DNA of 64,000 bases from Pseudaeromonas sp963677375 (GTDB lineage Bacteria > Pseudomonadota > Gammaproteobacteria > Enterobacterales > Aeromonadaceae): assembly GCA_963677375.2 (NCBI GenBank), contig CAXXIF010000012.1, positions 1-64,000 on the forward strand. The letters are read 5' to 3'. Shown one piece after another: positions 36,292 to 45,736 of the stretch. Within the stretch, counting starts at the first letter, position 1. Each line of letters begins with the position of its first letter. Position numbers and translations under genes: made by a program. The notes under the pieces are model-generated. The model searched no databases, was not told the DNA's origin, and saw only the letters and a list, made by a program, of their open reading frames with translations.

Positions 36292-37757
36292 GCCAGCTCC
36301 TTCAATAAGCGTGCGACCGTATCCCGATCGCTATACATCAATTTTTCTTTGCCAATGATTTGATAGTCCTCATGGCCTTTCCCGGCCACCAGGATGAAAT
36401 CCCCGGCCTGTGCCTGCCCGAGCGCCAACCCGATGGCAGCCTCACGCTGATGTTCCACCACCATGCGTTCGGGGTGCAGCAAACCTGCCCGCATGTCGGC
36501 GATGATCTGGGCCGGATCTTCGGTGCGCGGATTATCGTCCGTCAGGATCGCCACATCGGCCAGACGCTCCGCAATGGCCGCCATCATGGGACGCTTGCCG
36601 CGATCCCGATCGCCACCGCAACCGATCAGACAAAACAGCCGTCCGCGGCAGTGCAGCCGCGAGGCTTCCAGCGCCTTCTCCAGACCATCCGGGGTATGGG
36701 CATAATCCACAGCAACCAGAGGTTGTGCCCCACCGCCAAAACACTCCATGCGCCCAGTGACCGGAGACAAGTCGCCTGCAACGGCCAGCAATGCCTTGAG
36801 GTCATAACCCAGCACCAACAGACAGGCCAGCGCGGCCAGCACATTTGCCACATTGAAACGGCCTAAGAGCGGCGCGGATAATACGCCGTTTCCCCATGAG
36901 GTGCGAATGTCGGCAGAAAAACCGCGATCATGGAAGGTCAGTCGGGTGACTTCGAGAAAACGCCCACCTTGTGGGGCAGATCCCGCATCCAGGCTGTAGG
37001 TGACGGCCTGCGGTAACTCAGTCAACCAACGGCGGGCGACGGCATCATCGGCGTTGAGGACACAGTCGCTCGCCGGTAACCGGCTGAACAGGGTGCGCTT
37101 AGCCTCGGCGTAAGCCTCCATGGTGCCGTGATAATCCAGATGGTCACGACTGAGATTGGTAAAAGCTGCAACGGCAAAGGGTAAGCCCGTTACACGATGC
37201 TGGACCAGACCATGGGAGGAGACCTCCATCGCCACCAAGTCGGCGCCCTGCGCTAACTGATGGGCCAGCTCTTGCTGGATAGCCACAGCGCTGGCCGTGG
37301 TATTTTCACAAGGCGTCAATTGGCCAAACAGGCCATTGCCTATGGTTCCCATGACGCCCGCAACGCCACCGAGCAGAGTGCGCCAGTTGGCAATCAGTTG
37401 AGTGGTCGTACTCTTGCCATTGGTTCCAGTGACACCAATCAATTGCAACTGTCGCGCCGGCTCCCCATAGAAAGCACCGGCCAGCGCCGACAGGTGGCAA
37501 GCCAGATGCGGAACCGGGATGCAGGGGATGGACGGTGTCAGGAATGCAGCATCTTCATCCGGCTCAAACAATACGGCGACGGCTCCCTGAGCGACGGCCG
37601 CCGGGATGAAATCTCGACCATCCACCGCATGCCCTTTGAGGGCAATAAACAGGTCGCCGGGCTTGACCGCCCGGCTGTCGAGTTGCATCTGGCGAACCGG
37701 GATACGATCCGCCAGTATGCCCAAAGGGGCGAGCAGCACATCAAGTGTGAGGGACAA
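36288..37757 (-). CDS. murE: UDP-MurNAc-Ala-Glu:meso-diaminopimelate ligase MurE
   Basis: Adds meso-diaminopimelate to the peptidoglycan precursor. With a TTG start at 37757 the product is 489 residues, beginning SLTLDVLLAPLGI. A consensus AGGAGG lies 6 bases upstream, which decides this start over upstream in-frame codons inside ftsI. Motifs are LDSRAVKPGDLFIALKG, the P-loop GVTGTNGKSTTTQLIA and the diaminopimelate-recognition sequence DDNPRTED. The start overlaps the ftsI end by 17 bases. Confidence 0.96.
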   Translation of the reverse strand: MSLTLDVLLAPLGILADRIPVRQMQLDSRAVKPGDLFIALKGHAVDGRDFIPAAVAQGAVAVLFEPDEDAAFLTPSIPCIPVPHLACHLSALAGAFYGEPARQLQLIGVTGTNGKSTTTQLIANWRTLLGGVAGVMGTIGNGLFGQLTPCENTTASAVAIQQELAHQLAQGADLVAMEVSSHGLVQHRVTGLPFAVAAFTNLSRDHLDYHGTMEAYAEAKRTLFSRLPASDCVLNADDAVARRWLTELPQAVTYSLDAGSAPQGGRFLEVTRLTFHDRGFSADIRTSWGNGVLSAPLLGRFNVANVLAALACLLVLGYDLKALLAVAGDLSPVTGRMECFGGGAQPLVAVDYAHTPDGLEKALEASRLHCRGRLFCLIGCGGDRDRGKRPMMAAIAERLADVAILTDDNPRTEDPAQIIADMRAGLLHPERMVVEHQREAAIGLALGQAQAGDFILVAGKGHEDYQIIGKEKLMYSDRDTVARLLKELA

Positions 37758-39498
37758 CTTTAACCTCCTGACGAGCCAAGCTAAGTTGCGGCTTGCTGGG
37801 CTCTGCGGTTTGCGGGGCATCCGGCGGCACGTTATACAACTGCAACGCACCACTCATGACTTCGGCGAAGGTCGGCCCAGCGACCATACCCCCGTAGTAA
37901 GCCGCACCATGGGGTTCATTGATGATGACCACCATGGCAAAACGCGGGTTGGACACAGGTGCAAAACCAGCAAATGCCCCCACATAGTCTTTGCCGTAAC
38001 CGCCCGCGATCGCTACCTTAGCCGTCCCGGTCTTACCCGCTACGCGGTAACCCGGGACCTCCGCCTTGGTCCCTGTACCACCATGTTCGACGACGGATTC
38101 CAATTGCAGCATCACGGCCTCGGCATCCTTACGAGACACCACCTGTTCACCCTGCGGCGGTTCGCTGACCTTGAGGATGGAAATAGGTTTACGCACCCCC
38201 TTGTTCGCCAGGGTGGCATAGGCTGACGCCAACTGCAGCGGGGTGATCCGCAGGCCATAACCGAAGCCCAAGGTGGCGCGTTCTATGTCAGACCAGCGCC
38301 GGCGCAACGGTAACATGCCAGAGCTTTCCCCCATCAAGCCGGTGCCGGAGTCCGCCCCCAGACCAAACTGGGTCAGGGTATCGATAATCTGCTGGGGCGG
38401 CATTCGCAGCGAGATATGGGCCATACCGATATTCGAGGAGTACTTGAGGATATCGCCGAGATTACCCTGCGCCATGCGATGGCTATCGGTGACACGTTTG
38501 CCACCTATGTTGAACGGGCGGGTGTCAAAGACTTCACTCCAGTTCACAAAGCCATGTTCCAGGGCACTGACGGCCACCAGCGGCTTCAGTGTGGAGCCGG
38601 GTTCATAGGTATCGGTCACGCTCCGGTTGCGCGCCCGGAAGCCCTGATACTGCCCCCGGTTGTTCGGGTTGTAGGAGGGGGTGTTCACCATGGCCAGTAC
38701 TTCGCCAGTCGTCACATCCACCAGCACCAGAGAGCCCGAGGTCGCCTTATTTACTTCAGTGGCATATTTGAGTGAGCGATAGGCCAAGGATTGCAGGCGT
38801 TGGTCGATACTCAGGACCAGATTATTAGCCTTCTTGCCCTCCTTGACGATGCCGATATTTTCAATGACTCGTCCCTGACGGTCTTTACGCACCTTCCGCT
38901 CGGAGGGCACGCTGGTCAGCCACTCATTAAAGCTACGCTCGACACCTTCAATCCCGAAGCCATCAATATTGGTCATGCCAACGATATGGGCACTGATTTC
39001 ACCGGCCGGATAGTAACGGCGAGACTCACGCCGCAGATTGATCCCACCCAGCTTCAATTTGCTGACATATTCAGCCACTGCCGGGGTGATCTGGCGTTGC
39101 AGATAGACAAAACGGCGATGGGGATCGGCGATCCGGGCGGTCAGATCCTTGATATCCAGACCCAGAACTTCGGCCAGGGCCTGCCAGGCTCGTGTGTTAT
39201 CCAGGCTGCCACTCTCATGGACAACCTTGGGGTCAGCCCATACAGCCTGAACCGGTACGGAAACGGCCAGCTCCTCACCATTGCGATCCGTCACCATGCC
39301 TCGACCACTCGCATCTGCAGTCGTCCGCAACGAGCGCAGGTCGCCCTCCAAACGTAAACGGTCCGGTTCGACAATCTGGATCCAGCCGGTCCGGGCCACT
39401 AACCCGAGGAATCCCAGCAGAATCAACGCAATCACCGTCAGAAACCGCCATTGCGGTATCCGGTGATCCGGTTTGTTGGCCTTACGCTTCACTCTCAT
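37741..39498 (-). CDS. ftsI: Septal peptidoglycan transpeptidase FtsI (PBP3)
   Basis: The division-specific class B penicillin-binding protein that crosslinks septal wall. The 585-residue product has a basic cytoplasmic tail and one membrane segment near residues 18-38, then the pedestal domain. The transpeptidase motifs are Ser302-xx-Lys in PGSTLKPLVAV, the SSN motif in KYSSNIGMAHIS, and Lys489-Thr-Gly in AGKTGTAKV. All are intact. It overlaps ftsL by 4 bases. Confidence 0.97.
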   Translation of the reverse strand: MRVKRKANKPDHRIPQWRFLTVIALILLGFLGLVARTGWIQIVEPDRLRLEGDLRSLRTTADASGRGMVTDRNGEELAVSVPVQAVWADPKVVHESGSLDNTRAWQALAEVLGLDIKDLTARIADPHRRFVYLQRQITPAVAEYVSKLKLGGINLRRESRRYYPAGEISAHIVGMTNIDGFGIEGVERSFNEWLTSVPSERKVRKDRQGRVIENIGIVKEGKKANNLVLSIDQRLQSLAYRSLKYATEVNKATSGSLVLVDVTTGEVLAMVNTPSYNPNNRGQYQGFRARNRSVTDTYEPGSTLKPLVAVSALEHGFVNWSEVFDTRPFNIGGKRVTDSHRMAQGNLGDILKYSSNIGMAHISLRMPPQQIIDTLTQFGLGADSGTGLMGESSGMLPLRRRWSDIERATLGFGYGLRITPLQLASAYATLANKGVRKPISILKVSEPPQGEQVVSRKDAEAVMLQLESVVEHGGTGTKAEVPGYRVAGKTGTAKVAIAGGYGKDYVGAFAGFAPVSNPRFAMVVIINEPHGAAYYGGMVAGPTFAEVMSGALQLYNVPPDAPQTAEPSKPQLSLARQEVKVVPHT

Positions 39499-39806
39499 GG
39501 CTGATTGATGATCTTTTCCTTAAGCGGCGACGGACGCGCCATCTGCAACTTGCTTTTGGCGATATCACTCACCCGGGAGTGTTCCGCCAGCGCATTTTGC
39601 TCCAGTAACAAGTGGCGCCATTCGATATCCAACTTGTCTCGCTCATCCTGAAGTTGATTCAGGGTGATGGTGAGTAGCCGGGTTTCATTCGTCACCACTA
39701 TGGTGGTCATGGCCGACCCTATGATCGACAGCGCCAGAATCACCTGAAATTTATGCCGTCCCAGATCCCGCAGGATCTCCAACGCTAAATTGATGCGGGT
39801 ATCCAT
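39495..39806 (-). CDS. ftsL: Cell division protein FtsL
   Basis: A small bitopic protein that with FtsB and FtsQ activates FtsWI. The 103-residue product has a short cytoplasmic tail and a membrane segment near residues 19-38 (FQVILALSIIGSAMTTIVVT). The periplasmic coiled coil follows, LITITLNQLQDERDKLDIEW in form, ending in a RPSPLKEKIIN tail. Low sequence conservation is normal for FtsL; position between rsmH and ftsI makes the call secure. Confidence 0.93.
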   Translation of the reverse strand: MDTRINLALEILRDLGRHKFQVILALSIIGSAMTTIVVTNETRLLTITLNQLQDERDKLDIEWRHLLLEQNALAEHSRVSDIAKSKLQMARPSPLKEKIINQP

Positions 39807-40745
39807 CTACTCCTCCAGTCGCGCCGCCACACGCAAGACAGCGCTTCGGGAACGTGGATTACCCTCTATTTCGGCATCGCTGGGTTTCATGGCCTTACCC
39901 ACACTCTTCATGGTGCGACCAACCGCCAATTGCGCTTCGGTCAGGGGTAAACCCCGAGGTACTTCAGGGCCCTTCTCCTGCTTACGGATGAACTGTTTGA
40001 CCAGTCGATCCTCGAGGGAATGGAAACTGATGATGGCCAGTCGGCCACCAGGGGCCAACACCGTCAGAGCTCCCTCCATCGCACGCTCGACCTCTTCGAG
40101 TTCGGAATTGATATAGATACGGATGGCCTGAAAACTACGGGTCGCCGGGTGCTTATGCTTCTCTCGCGAGGGGATCAGCCGGGCGATCAACTCCGCCAGT
40201 TGCCGGGTACGGGTGAAGGGCACATCGACTCGATCATGAACAATGGCGCGGCCGATTTTCTTGGCGAAGCGTTCCTCGCCGAACTCTTTGAGCACCCAGG
40301 CAATATCGTCGGCCTCGGCTTTGGCCAGCCAGTCGGCCGCACTGATACCGGAAGTCGGATCCATGCGCATGTCGAGAGGGCCATCCTTTTGGAAACTGAA
40401 CCCGCGCTCGGCATCATCCAACTGCGGCGATGAAACGCCTAAATCCAGCAGCAGACCATCGATCTTGCCGCTGAGGTTGCGTTCCGCCAGATAAGTAGCC
40501 AGACCCGAGAATGCTCCGGGGATGATCTCGAAACGGGGATCATCTATGGTTGCAGCCTCGGCAATCGCTAGCGGGTCCCGATCGATGGCCAGCAGGCGAC
40601 CTTCCGGTCCCAAACGAGAGAGGATCAGTCGGGAATGGCCACCGCGGCCAAAAGTACCATCGACATAGATGCCGTTCGGTTTGATCGCCAACGCGTCAAC
40701 CGCTTCATGCAACATGACGGTCACATGGCTAAAAGTCTGTTCCAT
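39807..40745 (-). CDS. rsmH: 16S rRNA m4C1402 methyltransferase RsmH (MraW)
   Basis: Methylates N4 of C1402 in the 16S decoding centre, together with RsmI, whose gene is also in this window. The 312-residue product has the SAM-binding DGTFGRGGHSRLIL near residue 31. LLLDLGVSSPQLDDAERGFS, PLDMRMDPTSGISAADWL and the carboxyl ISFHSLEDRLVKQFI follow. It begins 2 bases after the mraZ stop and abuts ftsL. Confidence 0.97.
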   Translation of the reverse strand: MEQTFSHVTVMLHEAVDALAIKPNGIYVDGTFGRGGHSRLILSRLGPEGRLLAIDRDPLAIAEAATIDDPRFEIIPGAFSGLATYLAERNLSGKIDGLLLDLGVSSPQLDDAERGFSFQKDGPLDMRMDPTSGISAADWLAKAEADDIAWVLKEFGEERFAKKIGRAIVHDRVDVPFTRTRQLAELIARLIPSREKHKHPATRSFQAIRIYINSELEEVERAMEGALTVLAPGGRLAIISFHSLEDRLVKQFIRKQEKGPEVPRGLPLTEAQLAVGRTMKSVGKAMKPSDAEIEGNPRSRSAVLRVAARLEE

Positions 40746-40747
40746 GG

Positions 40748-41206
40748 TTACAGTGAAAAATCCCGTAAATTGTCTGATTCTGACCAGTCCGCCTCAGGCA
40801 AGGATCCCAGATCCATATCCACCTGCGCCAACCAGCCTGCTTCGCTCCAGATCTCGAACTTGTTTAACTGGCCGACCAGCATGACCTGCTTATCCAGCGC
40901 CGCATGCTGACGCAACGGCGAGGGCAACAGAAAACGGCCGTTACTATCCAGTTCACACTCGCTGGCATATCCCAACAACAAGCGTTGTAAGCGCCTTTCC
41001 AATGGGTTCATGCTCGAGAGAGCCTTGAGCTTTTTTTCAATCTCCTCCCATTCCGGCAGTGGATAGAGGAGCAGACAGGGATGACTAATATCGATGGTGC
41101 AAACCAACTGGCCTTCGCATTCGTCGCGCAGCCACTCACGATATCGGGTTGGCAGTGCCAGACGACCTTTGGTATCGAGTGTGATGGCGTGAGCCCCGCG
41201 TAACAT
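40748..41206 (-). CDS. mraZ: Transcriptional regulator MraZ
   Basis: First gene of the dcw cluster. MraZ is an AbrB-like ring-forming DNA-binding protein that represses its own operon. The 152-residue product contains two SpoVT/AbrB-like repeats, MLRGAHAITLDTKGRLALPT at the amino end and ELDSNGRFLLPSPLRQHAAL in the second half, with the conserved DxxGR signature in both. Its binding site is visible just upstream at 41226-41259, so autoregulation is well supported. Confidence 0.96.
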   Translation of the reverse strand: MLRGAHAITLDTKGRLALPTRYREWLRDECEGQLVCTIDISHPCLLLYPLPEWEEIEKKLKALSSMNPLERRLQRLLLGYASECELDSNGRFLLPSPLRQHAALDKQVMLVGQLNKFEIWSEAGWLAQVDMDLGSLPEADWSESDNLRDFSL

Positions 41207-41225
41207 GAGATGCCTTCCTGTTGAT

Positions 41226-41259
41226 CTACTTTATTCCACAATAAACCACTTTTCCCCAC
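41226..41259 (-). promoter_or_regulatory. MraZ box array (four GTGG-type repeats, 10-bp period)
   Basis: On the minus strand GTGG occurs at 41259-41256, 41249-41246 and 41239-41236, and a degenerate GTAG at 41229-41226, each exactly 10 bases apart. MraZ is known to bind phased TGGGN-type repeats near the mra promoter. The array covers the expected transcription start region. Confidence 0.85.
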
Positions 41260-41264
41260 GCATG

Positions 41265-41293
41265 AGTGTAAGGATGCCCCATGGGCTTTGCAA
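41265..41293 (-). promoter_or_regulatory. Promoter of the dcw (mra) cluster
   Basis: On the minus strand TTGCAA (41293-41288) and TACACT (41270-41265) are separated by 17 bases, a good sigma-70 pair. Initiation would fall near 41258, inside the MraZ boxes. Confidence 0.75.
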
Positions 41294-41521
41294 GGGAGCA
41301 GATGACTGCAGGCCGCGATATTACTGGTGTTCAGCCGAGTAAATAGCTAAAAGGCGCTTATTTTTCAGGTAAATGGATGGGAAGAAGCAATACAGGGAAA
41401 TGGGAGATGACTCACGATTTCCTTACAATAACTCTCAGCCCTGTATTACCCCCGTAGCTCAAGCCATTGGCAACGCTCATGGGAATCGAATGGGTGCGAC
41501 GATTCGGTGTTGATGACAGAT
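41294..41521. other. Intergenic region between rnpB and mraZ
   Basis: About 230 bases with no open frame, RNA fold or repeat that I can support. It lies between the rnpB terminator and the mra promoter. Confidence 0.5.
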
Positions 41522-41557
41522 AAAAAAAGCCCGGAATACGCGTCGCATATTCCGGGC
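41522..41557 (-). terminator. Terminator of rnpB
   Basis: A stem formed by GCCCGGAATA and TATTCCGGGC (10 bp) with a 9-base loop; on the minus strand it is followed by seven T residues. A textbook intrinsic terminator. Confidence 0.93.
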
Positions 41558-41568
41558 CTTCTACAAGA

Positions 41569-41951
<383 letters not shown>

Positions 41952-41957
41952 GCGCGG

Positions 41958-41986
41958 ATTATAGGGCCTATGCCTCGTCAGAGTAA
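41958..41986 (-). promoter_or_regulatory. Promoter of rnpB
   Basis: A perfect TATAAT on the minus strand at 41963-41958, followed by a GC-rich discriminator, places initiation at about 41951, exactly at the predicted RNA 5' end. A weak -35 (TTACTC) lies 17 bases further up. The promoter overlaps the last codons of rsmI. Confidence 0.75.
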
Positions 41987-42822
41987 ACAGAAGCCTGTTC
42001 TAATCCCAGTTTATAGAGTGCATTCTTCTTCACCCCATGAATTTCAGCCGTCAACGCCGCCGCTCGCTTCAAGGGCAGCTCCTTCTGTAGCAAGGCCAGG
42101 GTACGCAACGCTTCACTGGGGATAGCTTCCGGATCCGGCTTGGCACCGGCAATCATCAGCACGATTTCACCTCGGCAGCGATTGCTATCCGCGGCCAACC
42201 ACTCCGCCATGGCCGGTGCAGGCAGAGACTGGAAACTCTCGAAGGTCTTGGTCAGTTCACGCGCCACAACCATCAATCGGTCGCCATACAGTTGGGCAAT
42301 AGCGAGGACAGTATCCAGCAGGCGGCGCGGCGACTCATAAAAAATCAGCGTCCGGGACTCATCCATCAATTCAGTGAGCCGGTCGTTCCGTGCTTTTTCT
42401 TTGGCTGGCAGGAATCCTTCGAAAGTGAAGCGATCGGTAGGTAAGCCTGAGGCACTCAGCGCGGTAATGGCCGCACAGGCGCCGGGCAGCGGAATCACCC
42501 GCACACCCGCCTCACGACAGCGGGTCACCAGATGGTAACCAGGATCACTGATAAGCGGAGTCCCTGCATCGGAAATCAGGGCCACAGACTGCCCCTGTTG
42601 CACCCTGGCAATTAAGGCATCAGCCCGCTGCTGCTCATTGTGATCGTGCAACGCGAGCAGATTAGCTTTAATCTGCAGGTGGTTGAGTAATATAGAGGAG
42701 TGGCGGGTATCTTCTGCCGCTACCACATCCACCATGGTCAGTACGTCGATGGCCCGCTGGGTGATATCAGCCAAATTACCAATCGGGGTCGGTACTATGT
42801 AAAGAGAGGGGGGCGATTGCAT
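41968..42822 (-). CDS. rsmI: 16S rRNA 2'-O-methyltransferase RsmI
   Basis: Methylates the ribose of C1402 in 16S rRNA, the partner modification to that of RsmH. The 284-residue product is a tetrapyrrole-methylase fold enzyme. It has LYIVPTPIGNLADITQRA at the start, then VAAEDTRHSSILLNHL and ALISDAGTPLISDPGY. The conserved FEGFLPAKEKAR and a carboxyl helical part near GVKKNALYKLGL follow. It is divergent from lpoA with 83 bases between the starts. Confidence 0.96.
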   Translation of the reverse strand: MQSPPSLYIVPTPIGNLADITQRAIDVLTMVDVVAAEDTRHSSILLNHLQIKANLLALHDHNEQQRADALIARVQQGQSVALISDAGTPLISDPGYHLVTRCREAGVRVIPLPGACAAITALSASGLPTDRFTFEGFLPAKEKARNDRLTELMDESRTLIFYESPRRLLDTVLAIAQLYGDRLMVVARELTKTFESFQSLPAPAMAEWLAADSNRCRGEIVLMIAGAKPDPEAIPSEALRTLALLQKELPLKRAAALTAEIHGVKKNALYKLGLEQASVYSDEA

Positions 42823-42905
42823 GGCTTCTCCTCGCCGAACAATTGTGTCTGAAAAATGGCCCGATTACACTATGTCGCACACCACACTGCGGTCGGGGAA
42901 TAATT

Positions 42906-44771
42906 TTGCATCGGTTCAATAAGCCATTTAGCGTATCACAGTTCCTGTCTCTGGTTCTGCTCAGCCTGTTATTGAGTGCCTGCGCCAGTACGCCGGAGTC
43001 ATCCAGTCATCAAGCCGTACCACCATCGGGCTTTTCCCGCCTCGACCAGAAAGCCGAATGGTATCTGGATCAATTGGCGCAAGCCGATGCGGCCTATCGT
43101 TTTACCTGGGAAACCCTCGCTGCACGTAGCCTGATCGCCTCCGGCGATTTGCAGCAAGCGACGGCGCTGTCCCAACAGTTGGCGAAGGAAGCGTTCACTC
43201 CCCGGCAAAAAGACGAACAGCGCATCGTACAAGCCATGATCTTGCAGCAGCAGGGTAAAGTGACCGATGCCCTGACTCAGTTGGCCAATATCGATTTACG
43301 TCCCCTTCCGGATGATACGACCGCTAGCTACTACAAATTACAAGCCAGCCTGCTCAGTCAGACCAATAGTCCCCTCGACGCCCTGTCCGCCTATGTTGCT
43401 CTGGACGCTTATCTCCCCGCCGAGGAGCAAAAAACAAATCACGAAACGACCTGGAGTCTGTTGTTGGCTCAGGATACCAGCACGTTGCAGCAGGCTCTCA
43501 ATGCGCCGGGCTCAGAGATTCAACAAGGGTGGCTAGCACTGGCCATACTGCAGAAGACACAAGGCAACAAACCCCAGCAGTTTGCCGTTAACTATGCGCA
43601 GTGGCAAAAGCAGTATCCAAACCATCCTGGCAGCGAGTCATACAAAAAAGAAACCAGCCCAGTGGAGACATCAAGTTCGCTAGCCTCCGGCATGCCCAAG
43701 CAGGTCGCTATTTTGATCCCTCTGTCTGGGAATCTGGCCGCTCAGGGTGATGCCCTGCGCAATGGCATGCTGACAGCCTATAAAGAGGCAGGGCTGCAAG
43801 GTAACCTTCGTTTTTATGACAGCGCCAGCCAACCCATAGCCACTCTGTACCAGCAAGCACAAACCGATGGAGCCGAATTTATCGTCGGACCACTACTCAA
43901 GGATCAAGTCGAAACGCTGATAGCCCAGAAACCCGCGCTGCCGATGTTGGCGCTGAATGAAACGGATGGGAAGACGACTAGCAGCTCTGTATTTTACTTT
44001 TCGCTTTCGCCAGCTGCCGATGCAGCCGAAGCCGCCGAAAAACTCCGCAAGGATGGCCGCCGCCTCCCGCTGTTGATTGTGCCTCAGGGCGCCCAGGGAC
44101 AACGAGTCATTGATGGGTTCACCAATCAATGGCAACCAGAAACCGGGGGAACCCCCTTAGTCGCCCGGTTTACCGATCGTCAGAGTCTGGAGGCTGTTCT
44201 GCGTCAGGCCATGGGCGTAGGGGCCAGCCAGCAACGCATCGACTCCCTGCAAAAAAGTATTGGTCAGAAGGTGTTCGCCCAACCCTTCAATCGCCAGGAT
44301 GTGGATGCCATCTATCTCTACGCCTCTCCGCTGGAGGCTGGCATCATCAAGTCTTTCATCGATGTGTCCCAAAGTCCTTTCGCTAATGCACCTATCTATT
44401 ATCTGGGGGCCAAGGGCAACCCGGGCTTCAATAATCCAGGAGTTGCACAAAATGTCCTGGGCATGCAGTTAGGTGATATGCCCTGGATGATCGATCAGAG
44501 TTCTCCGCTACGAGACAAGGTGATCGCACTGTGGCCCCAGGCCAACAATGACCTGTTGCGTTTCTTTGCTATGGGATACGATGCCATCTCGCTGGTACCG
44601 CATCTGGCAGAGCTGCGTGCGGCTCCAGAGCAACAACTCGATGGCTTGACCGGAAGTTTGAGTATCAATGAGCAAGGTGTCGTACGGCGGAAACTCCACT
44701 GGATCACCATAGAGAAGAGCGAACCCTCGCATGAGCCTGCTACCCCAGTTTCCACGCCTGCGGCTCAATAA
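42906..44771 (+). CDS. lpoA: Penicillin-binding protein activator LpoA (outer-membrane lipoprotein)
   Basis: LpoA activates PBP1A from the outer membrane. From a TTG start at 42906 the product is 621 residues, with a signal peptide (residues 8-24) and lipobox LSAC with Cys26. The frame is open further upstream, but the TTG lies just after GGGGAA and begins a normal signal. The amino part (about 30-230) is a TPR-like helical domain. The carboxyl part from about residue 260 (PKQVAILIPLSGNLAAQGDALRNGM-type start) is a periplasmic-binding-protein fold. The gene overlaps yraN by 41 bases. Confidence 0.92.
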   Translation: MHRFNKPFSVSQFLSLVLLSLLLSACASTPESSSHQAVPPSGFSRLDQKAEWYLDQLAQADAAYRFTWETLAARSLIASGDLQQATALSQQLAKEAFTPRQKDEQRIVQAMILQQQGKVTDALTQLANIDLRPLPDDTTASYYKLQASLLSQTNSPLDALSAYVALDAYLPAEEQKTNHETTWSLLLAQDTSTLQQALNAPGSEIQQGWLALAILQKTQGNKPQQFAVNYAQWQKQYPNHPGSESYKKETSPVETSSSLASGMPKQVAILIPLSGNLAAQGDALRNGMLTAYKEAGLQGNLRFYDSASQPIATLYQQAQTDGAEFIVGPLLKDQVETLIAQKPALPMLALNETDGKTTSSSVFYFSLSPAADAAEAAEKLRKDGRRLPLLIVPQGAQGQRVIDGFTNQWQPETGGTPLVARFTDRQSLEAVLRQAMGVGASQQRIDSLQKSIGQKVFAQPFNRQDVDAIYLYASPLEAGIIKSFIDVSQSPFANAPIYYLGAKGNPGFNNPGVAQNVLGMQLGDMPWMIDQSSPLRDKVIALWPQANNDLLRFFAMGYDAISLVPHLAELRAAPEQQLDGLTGSLSINEQGVVRRKLHWITIEKSEPSHEPATPVSTPAAQ

Positions 44772-45117
44772 TCCGAAAGGTCAGCACTATGAGAATCAGG
44801 CCCTGCATTTTCTCCAGACGCAGGGCCTGACATTGATTACGCAGAACTTTCGCTGCCGAAGTGGCGAGATAGACCTCATAATGCGCGATGCTCACTGCCT
44901 GGTTTTTATCGAGGTAAGATACCGAGCCTCCCGCAGCCATGGTGGTGCAGCAGCCTCAGTAACCCGGGAAAAACAGCGTAAATTATTACAAACAGCTCGT
45001 TATTTCCTGCACCAACAGGGATGGAACGAAACCAGCGAAGCATGTCGCTTCGATGTGATTGCCTTCGATGGCAGCGAAGAATGCCAGTGGTACCAAAACG
45101 CCATTCAGGGGAATTAA
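44731..45117 (+). CDS. yraN: YraN family (UPF0102) putative endonuclease-fold protein
   Basis: A 128-residue member of the UPF0102 family, which has a restriction-endonuclease-like fold. Conserved motifs are GQHYENQALHFLQTQG, NFRCRSGEIDLIMRD and LVFIEVRYR, carrying the Glu-x-Asp and Glu-x-Arg active-site-like residues. Its cellular role is not established. It overlaps the end of lpoA, and its last 19 bases are duplicated directly downstream. Confidence 0.92.
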   Translation: MSLLPQFPRLRLNNPKGQHYENQALHFLQTQGLTLITQNFRCRSGEIDLIMRDAHCLVFIEVRYRASRSHGGAAASVTREKQRKLLQTARYFLHQQGWNETSEACRFDVIAFDGSEECQWYQNAIQGN

Positions 45118-45136
45118 CGCCATTCAGGGGAATTAA
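45099..45136 (+). repeat. 19-bp perfect tandem duplication
   Basis: CGCCATTCAGGGGAATTAA occurs twice in a row (45099-45117 and 45118-45136). The first copy ends yraN including its stop codon. The second lies between the genes and provides the AGGGG upstream of the diaA start. Confidence 0.97.
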
Positions 45137-45138
45137 AG

Positions 45139-45717
45139 TTGGACCGAATCAAAGAGAACTTTACCGAGAGTATTCAAACCAAAATTGCCGCCGCAGAGGC
45201 GTTGTCGGATGATATTCAGACCGCAGCCCAGATGCTGACCATCTGCCTGCTGAACGGTAACAAAATTCTGGCTTGCGGCAATGGACCTGCCGCTGCACTC
45301 AGTCAACTATTTGTCAGTCAGCTGGTTCATCGCTTTGAGACCGAGCGACCATCTCTTCCTGCCCTCGCGCTATCGGCGGACAGCATTTTACTGAGCGGCG
45401 TGGCCGCAGATAGCGGATTTGCCGATGTCTATGCCAAACAGATACGCGCTCTCGGTCAAAGTGGCGACATTATGCTGGTATTAGCGGGCGATGGCCGGGA
45501 GAAGGCATTGGTCAAGGCAGCAGAAGCCGCCTTGAGTCGTGATATGACCATTATTGCCCTGACGGGAGGCGATGGTGGCGAAATTGCAGGCCTACTGGGC
45601 CCTAGTGATGTGGAGATCCGCGTGCCATCCGCTAACATGGCCCGGATTCTGGAAGTGAATTTGCTCTGTCTGCAATGCCTGTGTGATCTCATCGATCGTA
45701 CCCTGTTCCCGCAATGA
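45139..45717 (+). CDS. diaA: DnaA initiator-associating protein DiaA
   Basis: A SIS-domain protein that in E. coli binds DnaA and promotes its assembly at oriC. The 192-residue product begins with TTG at 45139, after AGGGGAATTAAAG. It has NGNKILACGNGPAAALSQLF-type phosphosugar-binding sequence and the SIS-like MLVLAGDGREKALVKAAEAA. The related GmhA isomerase shares the fold, but the lpoA-yraN-diaA-dolP order and sequence favour DiaA. Confidence 0.92.
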   Translation: MDRIKENFTESIQTKIAAAEALSDDIQTAAQMLTICLLNGNKILACGNGPAAALSQLFVSQLVHRFETERPSLPALALSADSILLSGVAADSGFADVYAKQIRALGQSGDIMLVLAGDGREKALVKAAEAALSRDMTIIALTGGDGGEIAGLLGPSDVEIRVPSANMARILEVNLLCLQCLCDLIDRTLFPQ

Positions 45718-45736
45718 TTTAACTGGAGAAACACGC

